Shown here one piece after another: positions 36,885 through 51,091 of a stretch of DNA of 64,000 nucleotides. Origin of the DNA: Isoetes taiwanensis (Eukaryota > Streptophyta > Lycopodiopsida > Isoetales > Isoetaceae); the NCBI GenBank assembly GCA_021234155.1, contig JAJEKV010000101.1, forward strand, positions 3,391,748 to 3,455,747. The letters are read 5' to 3'. The position numbers and the translations under genes are program-made. How positions within the stretch are numbered: position 1 is the first letter of the stretch; every line of letters starts with the position of its first letter. The notes beneath the pieces were generated by a model. The model was not told the origin of the DNA, did not search any database, and saw only the letters and a list, made by a program, of their open reading frames with translations.

Positions 36885-37894
36885 AGACTTGTCCGTGCAA
36901 ATATAGATGGAACTTTGGCCAATGTTGCTTACAAAAATGCATTGGTAAAGAAACAGAGCACAGAAAGGGTATAAATTGTAGTCTTGAAATATTAAATAGA
37001 AATGCACATCTTAAAGAGTAAGTACACGCTTTTATAGGTTTGCAAATTCTTGTAAACAACCATCTCTAATCATAAGACAAGCAGGAGGCGTGCCGTTGTT
37101 AGTTATATTTTGCAGACAGGGTTTCTCATTCAAGTTCCAAAAATGCCTAGATGCCAAGTAAGATACAGTGGCCTTCAAAATTGATTTCAACAAGTCGATT
37201 CAACAGCTTCTTGTTGGTGTTAATGATGGCAAACGTACTCTGTGTTACCTACATACTCTATATGAATCTGTTTGTCACTACTGTAAATATCTCCACTCAT
37301 CTTATATATTATAATGTTATCTCGTGTGTCATGCCACTTGCATTATTTTCGATCTTCCTTATGATAACTCCAGGCAGTGGCACAAGCTGTCATTACTTTG
37401 CTGACTGCAAGAAATATATGAATTTGGAGCTTGAAAAACATCGCTTTCGCTGGATGGTAAGACTTGTCCGGGCAAACATAGATGGAACTTTGGCCAATGT
37501 TGCTTACAAAAATGCATTGGCAAAGAAAGAGATCATAGAAAAGGTATAAATTGTAGTCTTGAATATTAAATTGAAATGCACATTTATGCTTTTAAAGGTT
37601 TGCAAATTCTTGTAAACAACCATCTCTAATCAAGTAAGATAAAGTGGCCTTCAAAATTGAAGGTGGAAGATGGGCCTCGAAATTGTTCAAAGTAACAAAA
37701 TAAACTTGTCACTAACAAGTCTTGTAACCCAATAGCATTGGTTGGATGTCTCTAGTTTGTTGACCGCAAGAAATATATGAATTTGAAGCTTGGAAAACAT
37801 TGCTTTGATCAATTTTCTTCAACTAGGTCCACACTGCTTCTGGTTATGTTATCGGGCATACATTCTGCTGCTTGCATGCTGGATGGTAAGACTT
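36885..37894 (+). repeat. Partial units between the type II pair and BiP unit C
   Basis: W (36885-37080), K (37080-37270), a truncated G (37270-37335), a 65-base P fragment ('cattattttcgatcttcctt'), the end of a T block (37400-37455), W (37455-37630), then the K/T junction ('cttcaaaattgaaggtgg', 37660/37661) and a partial T to 37890. Several deletions are stacked here. The 132-codon frame at 37151-37549 runs across these joins and is not a gene. Confidence 0.65.
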
Positions 37895-39230
37895 GTCCGG
37901 GCAAACATAGATGGAACTTTGGCCAATGTTCCTTACAAAAATGCATTGGCAAAGAAACAGATCATAGAAAGGGTATAAATTGTAGTGTTGAAATATTCAA
38001 TTGAAATGCACATCTTAAAGAGTAAGTACACGCTTTTAAAGGTTTGCAAATTCTTGTAAACAACCATCTCTAATCATAAGACAAGCAGGAGACGTGCCAT
38101 TGTTAGTTGTATTTTGCAGAAAGGGTTTCTCATTCAAGTTCCAAAAGTGCCTAGATGTCAAGTAAGATACAGTGGGCTTCAAAATTGATTTCAACAAGTC
38201 GATTCAAGTGCTTTTTATTGGTGTTAATGATGGCAAACGTAGTCTGATAGATACTCTATATGAATGCAGTTTGTCACTATTGTTAACATCTCCACTCATC
38301 TTTATATTATAATGTTAACTCCTGTGTCATGGATCACGCCCTAAAACTTTGGATGGCCCAGATTTACTTGAAATTTTTTTTGATGCCTTAGATTTACTTG
38401 AAAAAGTTGGTCGGTACTTTTCTTTCTTAAGTTTTCCACGTTTAAAGTTGTTTCATACCGATTTTGGCGTGATATGACAGGGTAGCAATGGAGCAGTTGT
38501 GGAAATAGGGTGTGAAAGGAAGCCGTTTTCCAGTTTCACAAATTTGTAAAATCCGTGAGTTACTTTAGAAAGCATCTTCACAAACCAAGCTTCTTATATC
38601 CTATGAAGTCTTCTCCTCTTTTGCAGTGCGTGGCTTGGTGGTTGGATTTGCTATAGCTAATTTAGACAACGAAAATAACCCAAATAATCGGACATTTCTG
38701 TGTTGATTCCCTTGCTTCAGAGGTCCAAATCTAGCGCTCCATCCTCCTAGATGTCTCTAGGTTTGATCCTGTCCCCCTCACCTTGCCATATTATTTTTGA
38801 TCTTCTTTATGACAACTCCAGGCATTGGCACAATAGCTGTCGATGTCTGCATGATTGGATTGGAATGAAGGCCCAAGAGATTTCTTTGCTTCTAATATGA
38901 CGCCAAACCAAGCCTATGGCTCTTACATTTGGGAGGATGGAGCCCCTAAAAATCTGCTTTTGTCTTTGCTTTTACCTTAGTTATATATGATAATAGAGTT
39001 AATGACAAATGGAGCTCTGTTGGAATCTGCATGTTGTAGCGTTTTGGCCATGGGATGCACATCACGTTGTGCCTCACTATTTATGCTTCATTATCTTCTG
39101 TTCCATCTCTCTCTCTTTCTCTTAAATATGGTCAATGTGTGTGCTCCAATTATTTTGTACTTTGGTACTTTTACAGTGTCGGACTAGCAAGGAAATTGCA
39201 ATTTCTGAGTTCCACCAAGGTATTAGTTCT
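37895..39230 (+). repeat. W-K-G-P blocks leading to BiP copy C
   Basis: W (37895-38095), K (to 38265), G (38270-38690) and P (38700-39230) in the standard order. P holds 'tgcatgattggattggaatg' and 'ttgtactttggtactttta'. These blocks correspond to 17.2-18.6 kb before copy A. Confidence 0.75.
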
Positions 39231-42200
39231 GTCAGTGCTTCTTAAAAAGGCAGTTGAAGCCCATATATATGCTTTATGTCTGCATGTAGTCACTGATTAA
39301 AGTTTTTTACATGCCCAAAGGGGCCGAGCAACCTAACCTCGCTTACACTATGGCAATGGGGCCTCAACGCCTAAAAGCCTGCTGGCGGAAAAAGAGAGCT
39401 CAGTGGCTGGCCAGATGGAATGTGCAGGAGCACAGGTGCATCCAAGTGCAAACGGAGGCAGATCGATGCGATCTCCATTTGGAGGGGGAGGGTAACATTG
39501 CGATGGTATCCAATTTTTGTTGTGTGAGCATGGGCATCGTTGCATTGTTTTTTGTCAAGCTTCTAGCAAAGGGGTTGGTGTAATGTTGGAATCATGAATC
39601 TTTGTTCATAGATTTGTAATTGACTTTCTCTTTTGCTTCACTAAATGTGGATTTGGAAAAGCATCTCTAGAATCATAAAATTGATTAAGGTTTAAGATGA
39701 TTACTGTCTTATGAATGTGGTGACGAGGTTAGATGCATGCATGCTAGAGATCGTCTTTTTCTTTTTTCTTTTCTCTCTTTTTTTTTTTTTTTTTTTTGGG
39801 GATGGGGGTGGATGGGGGATGATGAAGATGGGGGGATGCCTATATGTGAGAACTATTTCTTTCTCTATTGATTATTTTCTAGGAAGCCATTATTTAATTT
39901 CTAGTTCTTACTTGAATTATGCCACGTTTGGTGCTTATGGCTGGTGTAGAGGGCGCAATTGAGTGTAAAACTGCAATGAAGAATGGTGTTCATGCATTTG
40001 TAATTTAAAAGTGGCAACCTCAACTTTCAGTGAAATGTTGCTAATTAAAAAAGATGCATTAAGCACGAAGACATGATCATAATAGCCAACTAATAATTCA
40101 TAATGATTTTGCATCCGTGACCTTAATCATGCAATCGTGTGGATTTGTTTCCCTTGTCCCAGTGCAACTGCTATTGTACAGGAGCTTAGAATGATAATAT
40201 AAGTAACATCCTTTAGTATGTAGAGACATTCTTCGTAACAATTTTCTCAAAACTATTGCCTACACATATCCTAACCTATATCTCATGTTTACATAATATT
40301 AAGTGTGTGTCTTGAACGGACATAATTCAAACAAAGTGGACACAAAGATGCCAACGTCACAATACCCAAAACTTATTATCTTTAAATGTTTTCCAAATCA
40401 TTTTAGCTTGTTGACCTTGATTTGTTGCAACTTGAAATTTCAATCCTTAAAGCAATCATTAGGAAATGCCTTGTGCATATTTACAAACTGGAACATAATA
40501 TGTTGCATTACCTAGTTATGGAAAAGGATTTGGGAACTGCAAATAGGATTGCATCCATCGTCCAGTGGTCCTCAAGGATTTAGCATTAAATAAGGCAAAA
40601 TGCCTAAACTTGGAAGAGTCATGGAATGTATTCCAACACGGGAACTTGCAAAATAATATGATATGGTTGAAGTAGATAACAAATATTTGCCTATTTAGAA
40701 AAAGAGCCAAAGGCATACTAGGCATTCCATCTTAATGCCCACTTCTGGCGGAATTTTTGGCTCTATTGATCAGTTTGCTAAGTAATTTATATTTTCATTT
40801 CAGGTGACAATGACAGGTTGTTTCAATGTGTTGTTGGAGAACGTGCAGATGATCCTCATAGGAGCAAAAAAGTGAATAGAAAATAGAAAAAACTGAGCAA
40901 GAAGTAAACAGGGCATGAAGAAGAATTTTGAGCTGTATAAGCAACGCTTGTTTGACACCAAATCTTATGCATCAATTTATCAAGCATGCAATCTGTATTG
41001 ACATCTAAGCTATAAATTAATTTACCTCTTACCGTCAATAACATCGTCTGCTCTATCTTTGCTTGAGTTCTGCAACTACAGTTCCATATCCAGAAATCAA
41101 TCCTTGTGTCATGACAAGCCATGTGAATTTCTGAGAGAAAAAAATATGTGCATGCCCTATGAGTTCAAACAAAGGAGGATTATATTATGTGCATTAGACA
41201 TAGCTGACCGAAATTCAATGCCGTGGATAACTATTCTTTGTTTAAAATACCAAAATTTGGAACACAGACAGCCAATAGAACAAACATGTAATGGCCCTAA
41301 CAATCCTTCCGTGCAGATCTAGAATACATAACTGAATCATCTAACCAGAGCTCTGCTACCTAGGCAACATGCCTCATGTCTCTATCACTCTAGCCTCCAG
41401 AATAATTCAGTCAACTGCTGCAGTGCAAGCTGATTCACTTTTTGCAAGCTTGTGGAGTCACGAAAACTTCCATTTCCATTTAAACCAATGCAGACCCAGC
41501 ATATGCTAGTATAATCTAGAGCAAACTAAACTACAAACATATAAATCCTTACCTTTTGAAATAATAAAAGCCCAACGACATCAACCGCTTCAATCATTTG
41601 AAGCTTCCATTTGGCATTAGCATTCAATTTCTAAGAACATCGGAGTCTGTTGCTATCTAAGAGACTATTTATTTTAAAGAAAATACCTGCAACAAAATTC
41701 CGTCCAAGCTTGTTACATCTCTATATAATTCGCAAAACTCTATACAAGAACCGATGTAAACTACAACTAAGCACATGAAGTAGCTTAGCTTGGTAGCCAT
41801 TGCAAGCTGGTATAACACAACCATGCCAAAACAAACTCAAGGCTTTCAAATAATCCTCAATTATATTGCAATATCTGCTGGAGGAAAACACATAGAGAGG
41901 AATTTGAAGAGGAATTTGCAGTTAGTAGGAAAACAACCTAAATCTTTGGGGCATGATGTAACGTTGTGCAGATTAAGATAGAAAAGTGTTGGCCCAAGTT
42001 CCATGACGTGAGCATGATAGCATGGATTTTCACCTTTCTTGCATCATGTTCGTTATCTCCTTCACAGTCCTGGTTTTCATATCTGCAAATTAAAATGGCA
42101 AAGCATTGGCCAAGTTCCAGGATGTCAGCTTAAAGGCATGATAGTATGGATTTTCATCTTTCTTTGCATCATGTTCGTTGGCTAGTTCACAGTCCTGCTT

Positions 42201-43755
42201 TTTATATCCGAGCAGTAAAGTGAATATGAGTGTGTCCTAATTTTTGCTTCCTTCTAGTCATAGATAATAGTGAACTGCCTTTGTGTGCCAATAACACTAT
42301 GAACATAGTCTGCAAATGCCTTTAATACCATTGAAACCTCTGTGAGATGAAGCTGAAAGGCCTTTATAGCTCAAGCTCTCTTTGTCCATTCAAAAAAAAA
42401 CCTCCATGCTACGAGAGTTTGCAATGGGTGCCTCCAGGTTTGACAGTGGTGGAATTGCATGGCCATAGCTCCAGTGGGCTCTTGAGAACAAAGTCTCAAG
42501 GTAATAGGATGTTAAGTGAAAATATTACCCTTAAAAGGGCAAGATGAGAAGTGGCCATAGTATGAACAAAATTTATTGCCTACATGCATAGGCATTCTTC
42601 AACAAATAAAAGGTCGTCAACCCATGGAAATTCATTGCCCCTGCATGCAAAGCCACTCTCACGAATAAAGGTTTTCCGATCATACCTTCACTGTATATCA
42701 TGTTATTATTCACCCAATTGCTGTAAGTAATACATAAGTCTAATGTTAGTCACTGCTGCAGCACCAGCAACAATTAAACTCCATAGGATGATCTTCAAAC
42801 CTCCTTATTCTAATGATGTTGGAGACGTCTGTAAATTTCTTCTGTTGCTAAATAAACTGCAATGACATGTGCAGAATGAATATGGATTTGCTGCAATGGG
42901 ATTAGCATCTGGATTTACGATTAGCATTTGAATGTCATGATTGCTGCTTGAACATGGCAGAGAGATGCCTTTTTCTAGATCCTCCATTCTCACATTTGAG
43001 AATAACCAAGAATGACCTTGACTGAGAAAGGTCTCTTCAAAAAGCTCACATCCTTGCATTCTACAAAATTTTCAAGCTCAGAGAAAAACCAATAAATTGA
43101 AGTACTGCCTTTGCACCCTTGGTACTAATAAAGCCTTAACAGACCATAATTATCCAGTTCAAATAGTCTAAGGTAGCTTAAGGAACCCTGGGATCATCAT
43201 ATTCTCTTCTGAATACTATTTATCTAGCAATGAGCAGGACTTGCAATTGAAGCAAGCCATGAATTGAAAAGTGGAGTTATTGATGGCTTTTCTTCTTACA
43301 AGATCATTGATAACTACGGTCTAGCCAAAAAACACATGCATGGCCACGGGAGGAAATGAGCCCGCAATAACTAGTCACAATAATTAGCAAATCATTCAAT
43401 TTCCCTAAACACAACTGCAAACCATCACCTTAAATAACATGAGATAAGCTCCAAAATATGCAAGTCCTGGCAGCACGCCTCCTTCGATTCCTAGGGCCTG
43501 CAAAAACCACAAGGATCACGGGCCTGCATAAAAAAGAAAGTGCGGATGTGAACATTCCAAGAGTATTACCCTGGATGGAACTCTAAAGATTATTTCAAGC
43601 AAAATCACATTGCACAAATTAGTAAAGTGATCACTTTAAATAACATGCAGGCAAGCTCTAGAATATGCACAGCTTAGCAGCATTTCCCCGTTAGAACGTG
43701 TATCGTCAAACAGTTGAAATACTAGATTAAATATGCTAGCTTAGGGGCATCTCAA
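39230..43755 (+). repeat. L1 block of BiP unit C
   Basis: Matches L1 of A and B with three differences. It keeps about 110 bp near 39965-40075 that A and B lack but the old copy at about 6290-6410 has. It lacks about 200 bp after 40300. It carries about 1.43 kb of its own sequence (about 41110-42540) where A and B have about 215 bp. It contains the short conserved frame at 39311-39583 and a long poly-T/poly-G tract (39765-39835). No gene is evident in the C-specific part. Confidence 0.7.
41983..42218. repeat. Tandem duplication of about 117 bp in the C-specific segment
   Basis: Unit 1 (about 41983-42098) and unit 2 (about 42099-42218) share 'ggattttca', 'gcatcatgttcgtt' and 'ttcacagtcctg' in the same order, with several substitutions and small indels. 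It lies inside the segment found only in unit C. Confidence 0.65.
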
Positions 43756-44139
43756 TTTGATGCAAAACCCTGGATACCTTACAAAGGATGGTTTCTTCGC
43801 CCATATAGTAATGCACAGCATATGCAACCAATTTTAATAACATGCTGTCAATCCTCCACATGCTGCTATTACATGCAACAAAACGAATTTAAGGGGCATA
43901 TAGTATTTGCAAAGATAAAATCACCATACTCTTCCATTTCGTGCCAAGATCGGCCAGCAAAGAATTAGGTTCAATAACAACTCATCAAGAAGAAAAAAAT
44001 AATGCTTGCCTTTTTTTTCCCTTTTCCCTTTTGCGTTTCTTTTCATTTCCTTTGCCCTTTTCCTTGCTTGTTTAAAAGAAGCAGAGTGGTGAGAAGCAGA
44101 AGCAGAAGAGAGTGTTGAGAGAAGCAGAGGCAGTAGAGA
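43755..44139 (+). promoter_or_regulatory. BiP copy C promoter and 5' leader
   Basis: Pyrimidine patch at about 44009-44075 and purine-rich 'agaagcag' leader to the ATG at 44140, as in copies A and B. It is essentially identical to copy A. No paired ER-stress element was found. Confidence 0.5.
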
Positions 44140-46130
<1,991 letters not shown>

Positions 46131-46879
46131 ATATCTTGAGACATTCAAAATTCATGGTCACGACAAATGTAACAAATACTTGTAGATATGGAAATAGCAA
46201 TATGAGATGTATATTAGCTTATGCTTATTATCTGGTTTTCACACCACTTGTCTTAGCTTTCAACTTTTCTAATAACTTTTAAAATTTTGCACACTTTCTC
46301 TACAATTTAGACATGCATTTACAAGACTTTGCTTGCATGAAACAAAAAGAAAAGAAGAAGTGGTAATGAATGAAGGTGGAAGATGGATGTTGAAATTGTC
46401 CAAAGTAACAAAATAAACTTGTCACTAACAAGTCTTGCAACCCAATGTCTTTCTTTGCAACCAAGAAATAATGAATTTGGAGCTTGGAAAACATCGCTTT
46501 GATCAATTTTCTTCAAATAGATCCACACTATTTGGGTTACTTTTGGCAAACGATGCTTTCATGCTGGATGGTAAGACTTGTCCGGGCAAACATAGATGGA
46601 ACTTTGGCCAATGTTGCTTACAAAAATGCATTGGCAAAGAAAGAGATCATAGAAAGGGTATAAATTGTAGTCTTGAATATTAAATTGAAATGCACATCTA
46701 CGCTTTTAAAGGTTTGCAAATTCTTGTAAACAACCATCTCTAATCATAAGACAAGAAGGAGGCGTTTGTTATATTAAAAGGGTTGTTCAAGTTCCAAAAT
46801 ATGTTTTGCAAAAGTGTTTCTCATTCAAGTTTCAAAATGCCTAAGATGCCAAGTAAGATACAATGGCCTTCAAAATTGA
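46131..46879 (+). repeat. T-W-truncated K after BiP copy C
   Basis: T (46131-46560), W (46565-46760) and a shortened, rearranged K ending at 'cttcaaaattga' (46879). It corresponds to 30830-31620 after copy B, including the junction to a partial T. Confidence 0.75.
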
Positions 46880-48684
46880 AGGTGGAAGATGGACCTCGAA
46901 ATTGTCCAAAGTAACAAAATAAACTTGTCACTAACAAGACTTGCAACCCAATAGCATTGGTTGGATGTCTCTAGTTTGTTGACCGCAAGAAATATATGAA
47001 TTTGAAGCTTGGAAAACATTGCTTTATCAATTTTCTTCAATTAGGTCCACACTGCTTCTGGTTATGTTATCGGGCATGCATTCTGATGCTTGCATGCTGG
47101 ATGGTAAGACTTTTCTGGGCAAACATAGATGGAACTTTGGCCAATGTTCCTTACAAAAATGCATTGACAAAGAAACAGATCATAGAAGCATAGAAAGGGT
47201 ATAAATTGTAGTCTTGAAATATTCAATTGAAATGCACATCTTCAAAAGTAAGTACACGCTTTTAAAGGTTTGCAAATTCTTGTAAACAACCATCTCTAAT
47301 CATAAGACAAGCAGGAGACGTGCCATTGTTAGTTGTATTTTGCAGAAAGGGCTTCTTATTCAAGTTCCAAAAGTGCCTAGATGTCAAGTAAGATACAGTG
47401 GCCTTCAAAATTGATTTCAACAAGTCGATTCAAGTGCTTCTTGTTGGTGTTAATGATGGCAAACGTAGTCTGATAGATACTCTATATGAATCTGTTTGTC
47501 ACTATTGTTAACATCTCCACTCATCTTTATATTATAATGTTAACTCATGTGTCATGGATCACGCCCTAAAACTTTGGACGGCCCAGATTTACTTGAAATT
47601 TTTTTGATGCCTTAGATTTACTTGAAAAAGTTGGTCGATACTTTTCTTTCTTAAGTTTTCCACGTTTTAAGGCTTCTACAGCCGCCATTGGCAGGATATG
47701 ACAGGATAGCAATGGAGAAGTTGTGGAAATAGGGTGCGGAAGGAAGCTGTTTTCCAGTTTCACAAATTTGTAAAGTTCGTGAGTTACTTTAGAAAGCATC
47801 TTCACAAAGCAAGCTTCTTTATATCCTATGAAGTTTTCTTCTCTTTTGCAATGCGTGGCTTGGTGGTTGGATTTGCTACATCTAATTTAGACAACAAAAA
47901 TAACCCAAATAATCATCATTTCGTGTTGATTGATTCCTTGCTCCGAGGTCCAAATCTAGCGCTCCATCCTCCTAGATGTCTCTAGGTTTGATCATGTCTC
48001 CCCACCTTGCCATTTTGCATTATTTTCGATCTTCTTTATGATAACTACGGGCATTGGCACAAAAGCTGTCATTGTTTATTATGATGTCTGCATGATTGGG
48101 TTGGAATGAAGACCCACGAGTAAAGAATTATATAATTTAGATACAGAAACATGTGCTCTTATTCACATGCACATGGCAAAGAGATTTCTTTTGCTTCTAA
48201 TATGATGCCAAACCAAGCCTAGTTCTCTTCATTTGGGAGGATGGAGCCCTAAAAAACCGCTTTTATCGTTTTTTTACCTCCGTTGTATATGATAACAGAT
48301 TTAATGACAAATGGAGTTCTGTTGGAATCTGCATGTTATAGCGCTCTGGCCATGGGATGCACATGATGTTGTGCTTTATTATTTATGTTTCATTATCTTC
48401 TATTCTATCTCTCTTTCTTTCTCTTAAATATAGTCAATGTGTGCGCTCCGATTATTTTGTACTTTGGCACTTTTACAATGTTGGACTAGCAAGGAAATTG
48501 CAATTTCTGAGTTCCTCCAAGGTATTAGTTCGCGAATGCTTCTTAAAAAGGCAGTAGAAGCCCATAACTATATGCTTTATAATGTCTGCATGTATTCATT
48601 GGTTAAAGTCTTCTATATGCTTTCTAATCTTTCCATGCCTTCATTGGTTAAAGTCTACCATCAGGTTCTTCTATTGATGAAATC
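46880..48684 (+). repeat. Type II unit 3, 5' part (T'-W-K-G-P-L2)
   Basis: Partial T (46880-47095), W (47100-47300), K (to 47480), G (47500-47920), P (47930-48530) and the beginning of L2, cut at 48684 by the LTR retrotransposon. The unit resumes at 60071. P has 'gcgctctggccatggg' where other copies read 'gcgttttggccatggg'. Confidence 0.75.
48680..48684. repeat. Target site duplication (left), AAATC
   Basis: AAATC directly precedes the TGTAACGG start of the 5' LTR and recurs at 60071-60075 directly after the 3' LTR. The related host site at about 61815-61830 ('gatgaaatcgtttcagag') carries it once. Confidence 0.9.
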
Positions 48685-51002
48685 TGTAACGGACCTAGGA
48701 TTTTGAGGTAAATTGTGGATTATTTTATTTAAAAGATGCAAAGGAATATTAATCAAAATATCACGCATGCAGAGAAATACGTCGTATATGTAGAGATTAT
48801 ACGGACAAAATACTGTGGTTAAAAATAAATATAAGTACAGAGAAAAGCATTGGGAAAAAGATTGATTGCAGAGGGATTCTTTGAAGGAGCGAATCGCGGC
48901 AAGTGAGCTCGGGAGCGTGTTGGAGCTTGAGAAAAAGCAACAAAGCGGGATTCCGTGGGGATCAAGCCTTACACACGGGTTTTCTAACAGAAAGTAAAAT
49001 TGTGCATCTTGAATTGTGTTGATGCAAAAGTAGGATTGTTATGAAACTTAGTATTGATTTAGAATTAAACTAAAAGTGCATGAATATGGAAAAAGCTTGC
49101 ATGATTGAATTTGGAAGTATTTTATGATGGCATATTGACATTTGCAAAAAGTATCACGGATCTAAGTGAGACAGCATCTAGATCATGCCGTAAGTAATGG
49201 AATAGCTCATATTAGAACATGAGGGATGGATTAAGGTAAAGGGATGGCTGGAATCGCTTAAACCGTGTTAAAATTGTAAAGTTCCCCGCATGCCGCCGTT
49301 TATATAATGGGATCCTGGTACGGTGATGATCCGAAGCATGAAATGTGATGAGAAATGGGTCGATTTGGGCCTTAGGGAGGCCGAAATGGAAAAGGAATGA
49401 GGAATCGGAAGATCAAAGCAAGATTCATCAGAATCCCATGATTTTGGTGCTCAAGAATTGATAGGAATCGCCGGATTTGGCGAATCGCCGAAATGGCCGA
49501 AAAACCCCTTTGCAAACCAAAATCGGAGGAGCTAGGGAGTTTTGGCATGGAATCGATGGCCGGAGGCCAAACCGACAAAGAAGAAGGTCGAGGTCGGGTC
49601 TAAATAGCGTAGTTAGGGTTAGGTTATGAAGTAAAAAATGTTAACGATTTAGTTAATAGTTAGTAAGGAAGTAATAATAAAAGTTTGAGGTTAAAGTTAA
49701 GGCTCTATCTTAAAATATCAAGGTTGAGTTGTTGGGTTGAATATATTTAAGTGGAGGCCCTTGTTAAATGGGTTTATACTAATGGTCATAACGACATGAG
49801 AAGACTAACAAGTTATCTAGTTATATATATTAAAAAAGAAAACCTTTAGAAATTAGCTAAGTAACATTATGTAAAAAAAAAAACAAGCATATGTATTGTG
49901 TATAGAGGAAATTGGTAAAAGGAACCATAACGATATCTAAATGCTATAGAATAATATTATTAAAGTCTCTAGTAACCTTATTGTTAGTGAATCTATGAAA
50001 GATATAGACGTTTATTTTTAATTTAATGGTGATGGTTGCATTTTGCATTATTAAGGTTATGGTTAGACATTTCATGTGTGAATTATGGAATTATTTGATG
50101 TTGAGTATGTTAAGGCATGGGCATGATGGTGAATTGTATGTAATTGTATATGGTGAAATTCTTTGATATAGACCTCTGGGGGGAGAGTCTAGGTGCGATG
50201 GTCTAGACTCCGCTTGCACAAAGTGCTATGTAAATGGTATTTTGAACATCGGGCGTTTGGTACCGTGAAGGTACAAGCGTCATGCACAAGAAGTGGTCCT
50301 CCAATCTTTTTGGTGGAAGGGTGTGTACACACGTGGTTACCCCCTCTATGTCACCGGGCCCGATCGGCCGAAAGTTGACCTTGCTCGGACCCGCAGGAAT
50401 ATTGGTTGCTATGTTGATGCTATGGTTGCTTGGCTAGTGTATATGTGGTATTTAATGCCGGAATCAAGTTGCAATGGTTGTGCTTAGCATAATTATGCAT
50501 TGTATTTATGTTGGTTGGACTAGTAACTTGGATTGCGGTGGGCGCAGGTTACGGTAAAGGCTAAGTTATTGTTTATGTTGATGCTTGTGGTAATTGATGC
50601 TTGATATATTCTAAATTCCCGATCCCCACTTAGTCCGTGGTGACTAACCCCCGTGGTTAAATGGTGTGGGCAGAGGTGCGAGATCAGGAGAGTAGCCAAA
50701 GGCTGCAGAAAGGGAGAGAGGAGTGTGTGAATTGCTAGATAATACATTTGATTAATATAACTATTATTATTATGGATCGATTTAAACTATAATTATTTGT
50801 AAACTTGGTTGTTGTGTGGGATTTTGCCGAGAGCAATGGCAAGTATAATATTTTTGGGACCTTAGAGCACCTAATAAAGATTAAATTCTTTACCTAAGTA
50901 TGCATGTATTAATTTCTTGAGTCTAAGAGCTAAAGTAGATCCAATCCGGTAGAGATCGATGGGATCTCGATTCATCGAGAGGTTAACCGGCCGCCCGCCA
51001 CA
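48685..51002 (+). repeat. 5' long terminal repeat
   Basis: Begins TGTAACGGACCTAGG and ends GCCACA. It is 2,318 bp against 2,333 for the 3' LTR. The two align throughout. Long stretches are identical, and most differences fall on CAG/CTG-type sites, for example 'attctttgaagg' against 'attgctgaagg' and 'ttccgtgggg' against 'ttccaggtgggg'. It carries no gene. The 61- to 84-codon frames in it are incidental. Confidence 0.9.
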
Positions 51003-51005
51003 GGT

Positions 51006-51016
51006 TGGTATCGAGC
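51006..51016 (+). other. Primer binding site, tRNA-iMet type
   Basis: 'tggtatcgagc', three bases after the 5' LTR. The usual plant site complementary to initiator tRNA-Met is 'tggtatcagagc'. Here the CAG is reduced to CG, the same kind of change seen at many other CAG sites in the window. Confidence 0.8.
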
Positions 51017-51091
51017 AAAGTTTACGGTTAGTGGATTATGAGATGTGTGATTATTGATGATATTTGCTATGGTTCCGTGATTCTTGTAGAG

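Noticed and set aside
37151-37549. 132-codon frame crossing K, G, P, T and W
   Set aside because: It spans several rearrangement joins and is not open in other copies of the blocks.
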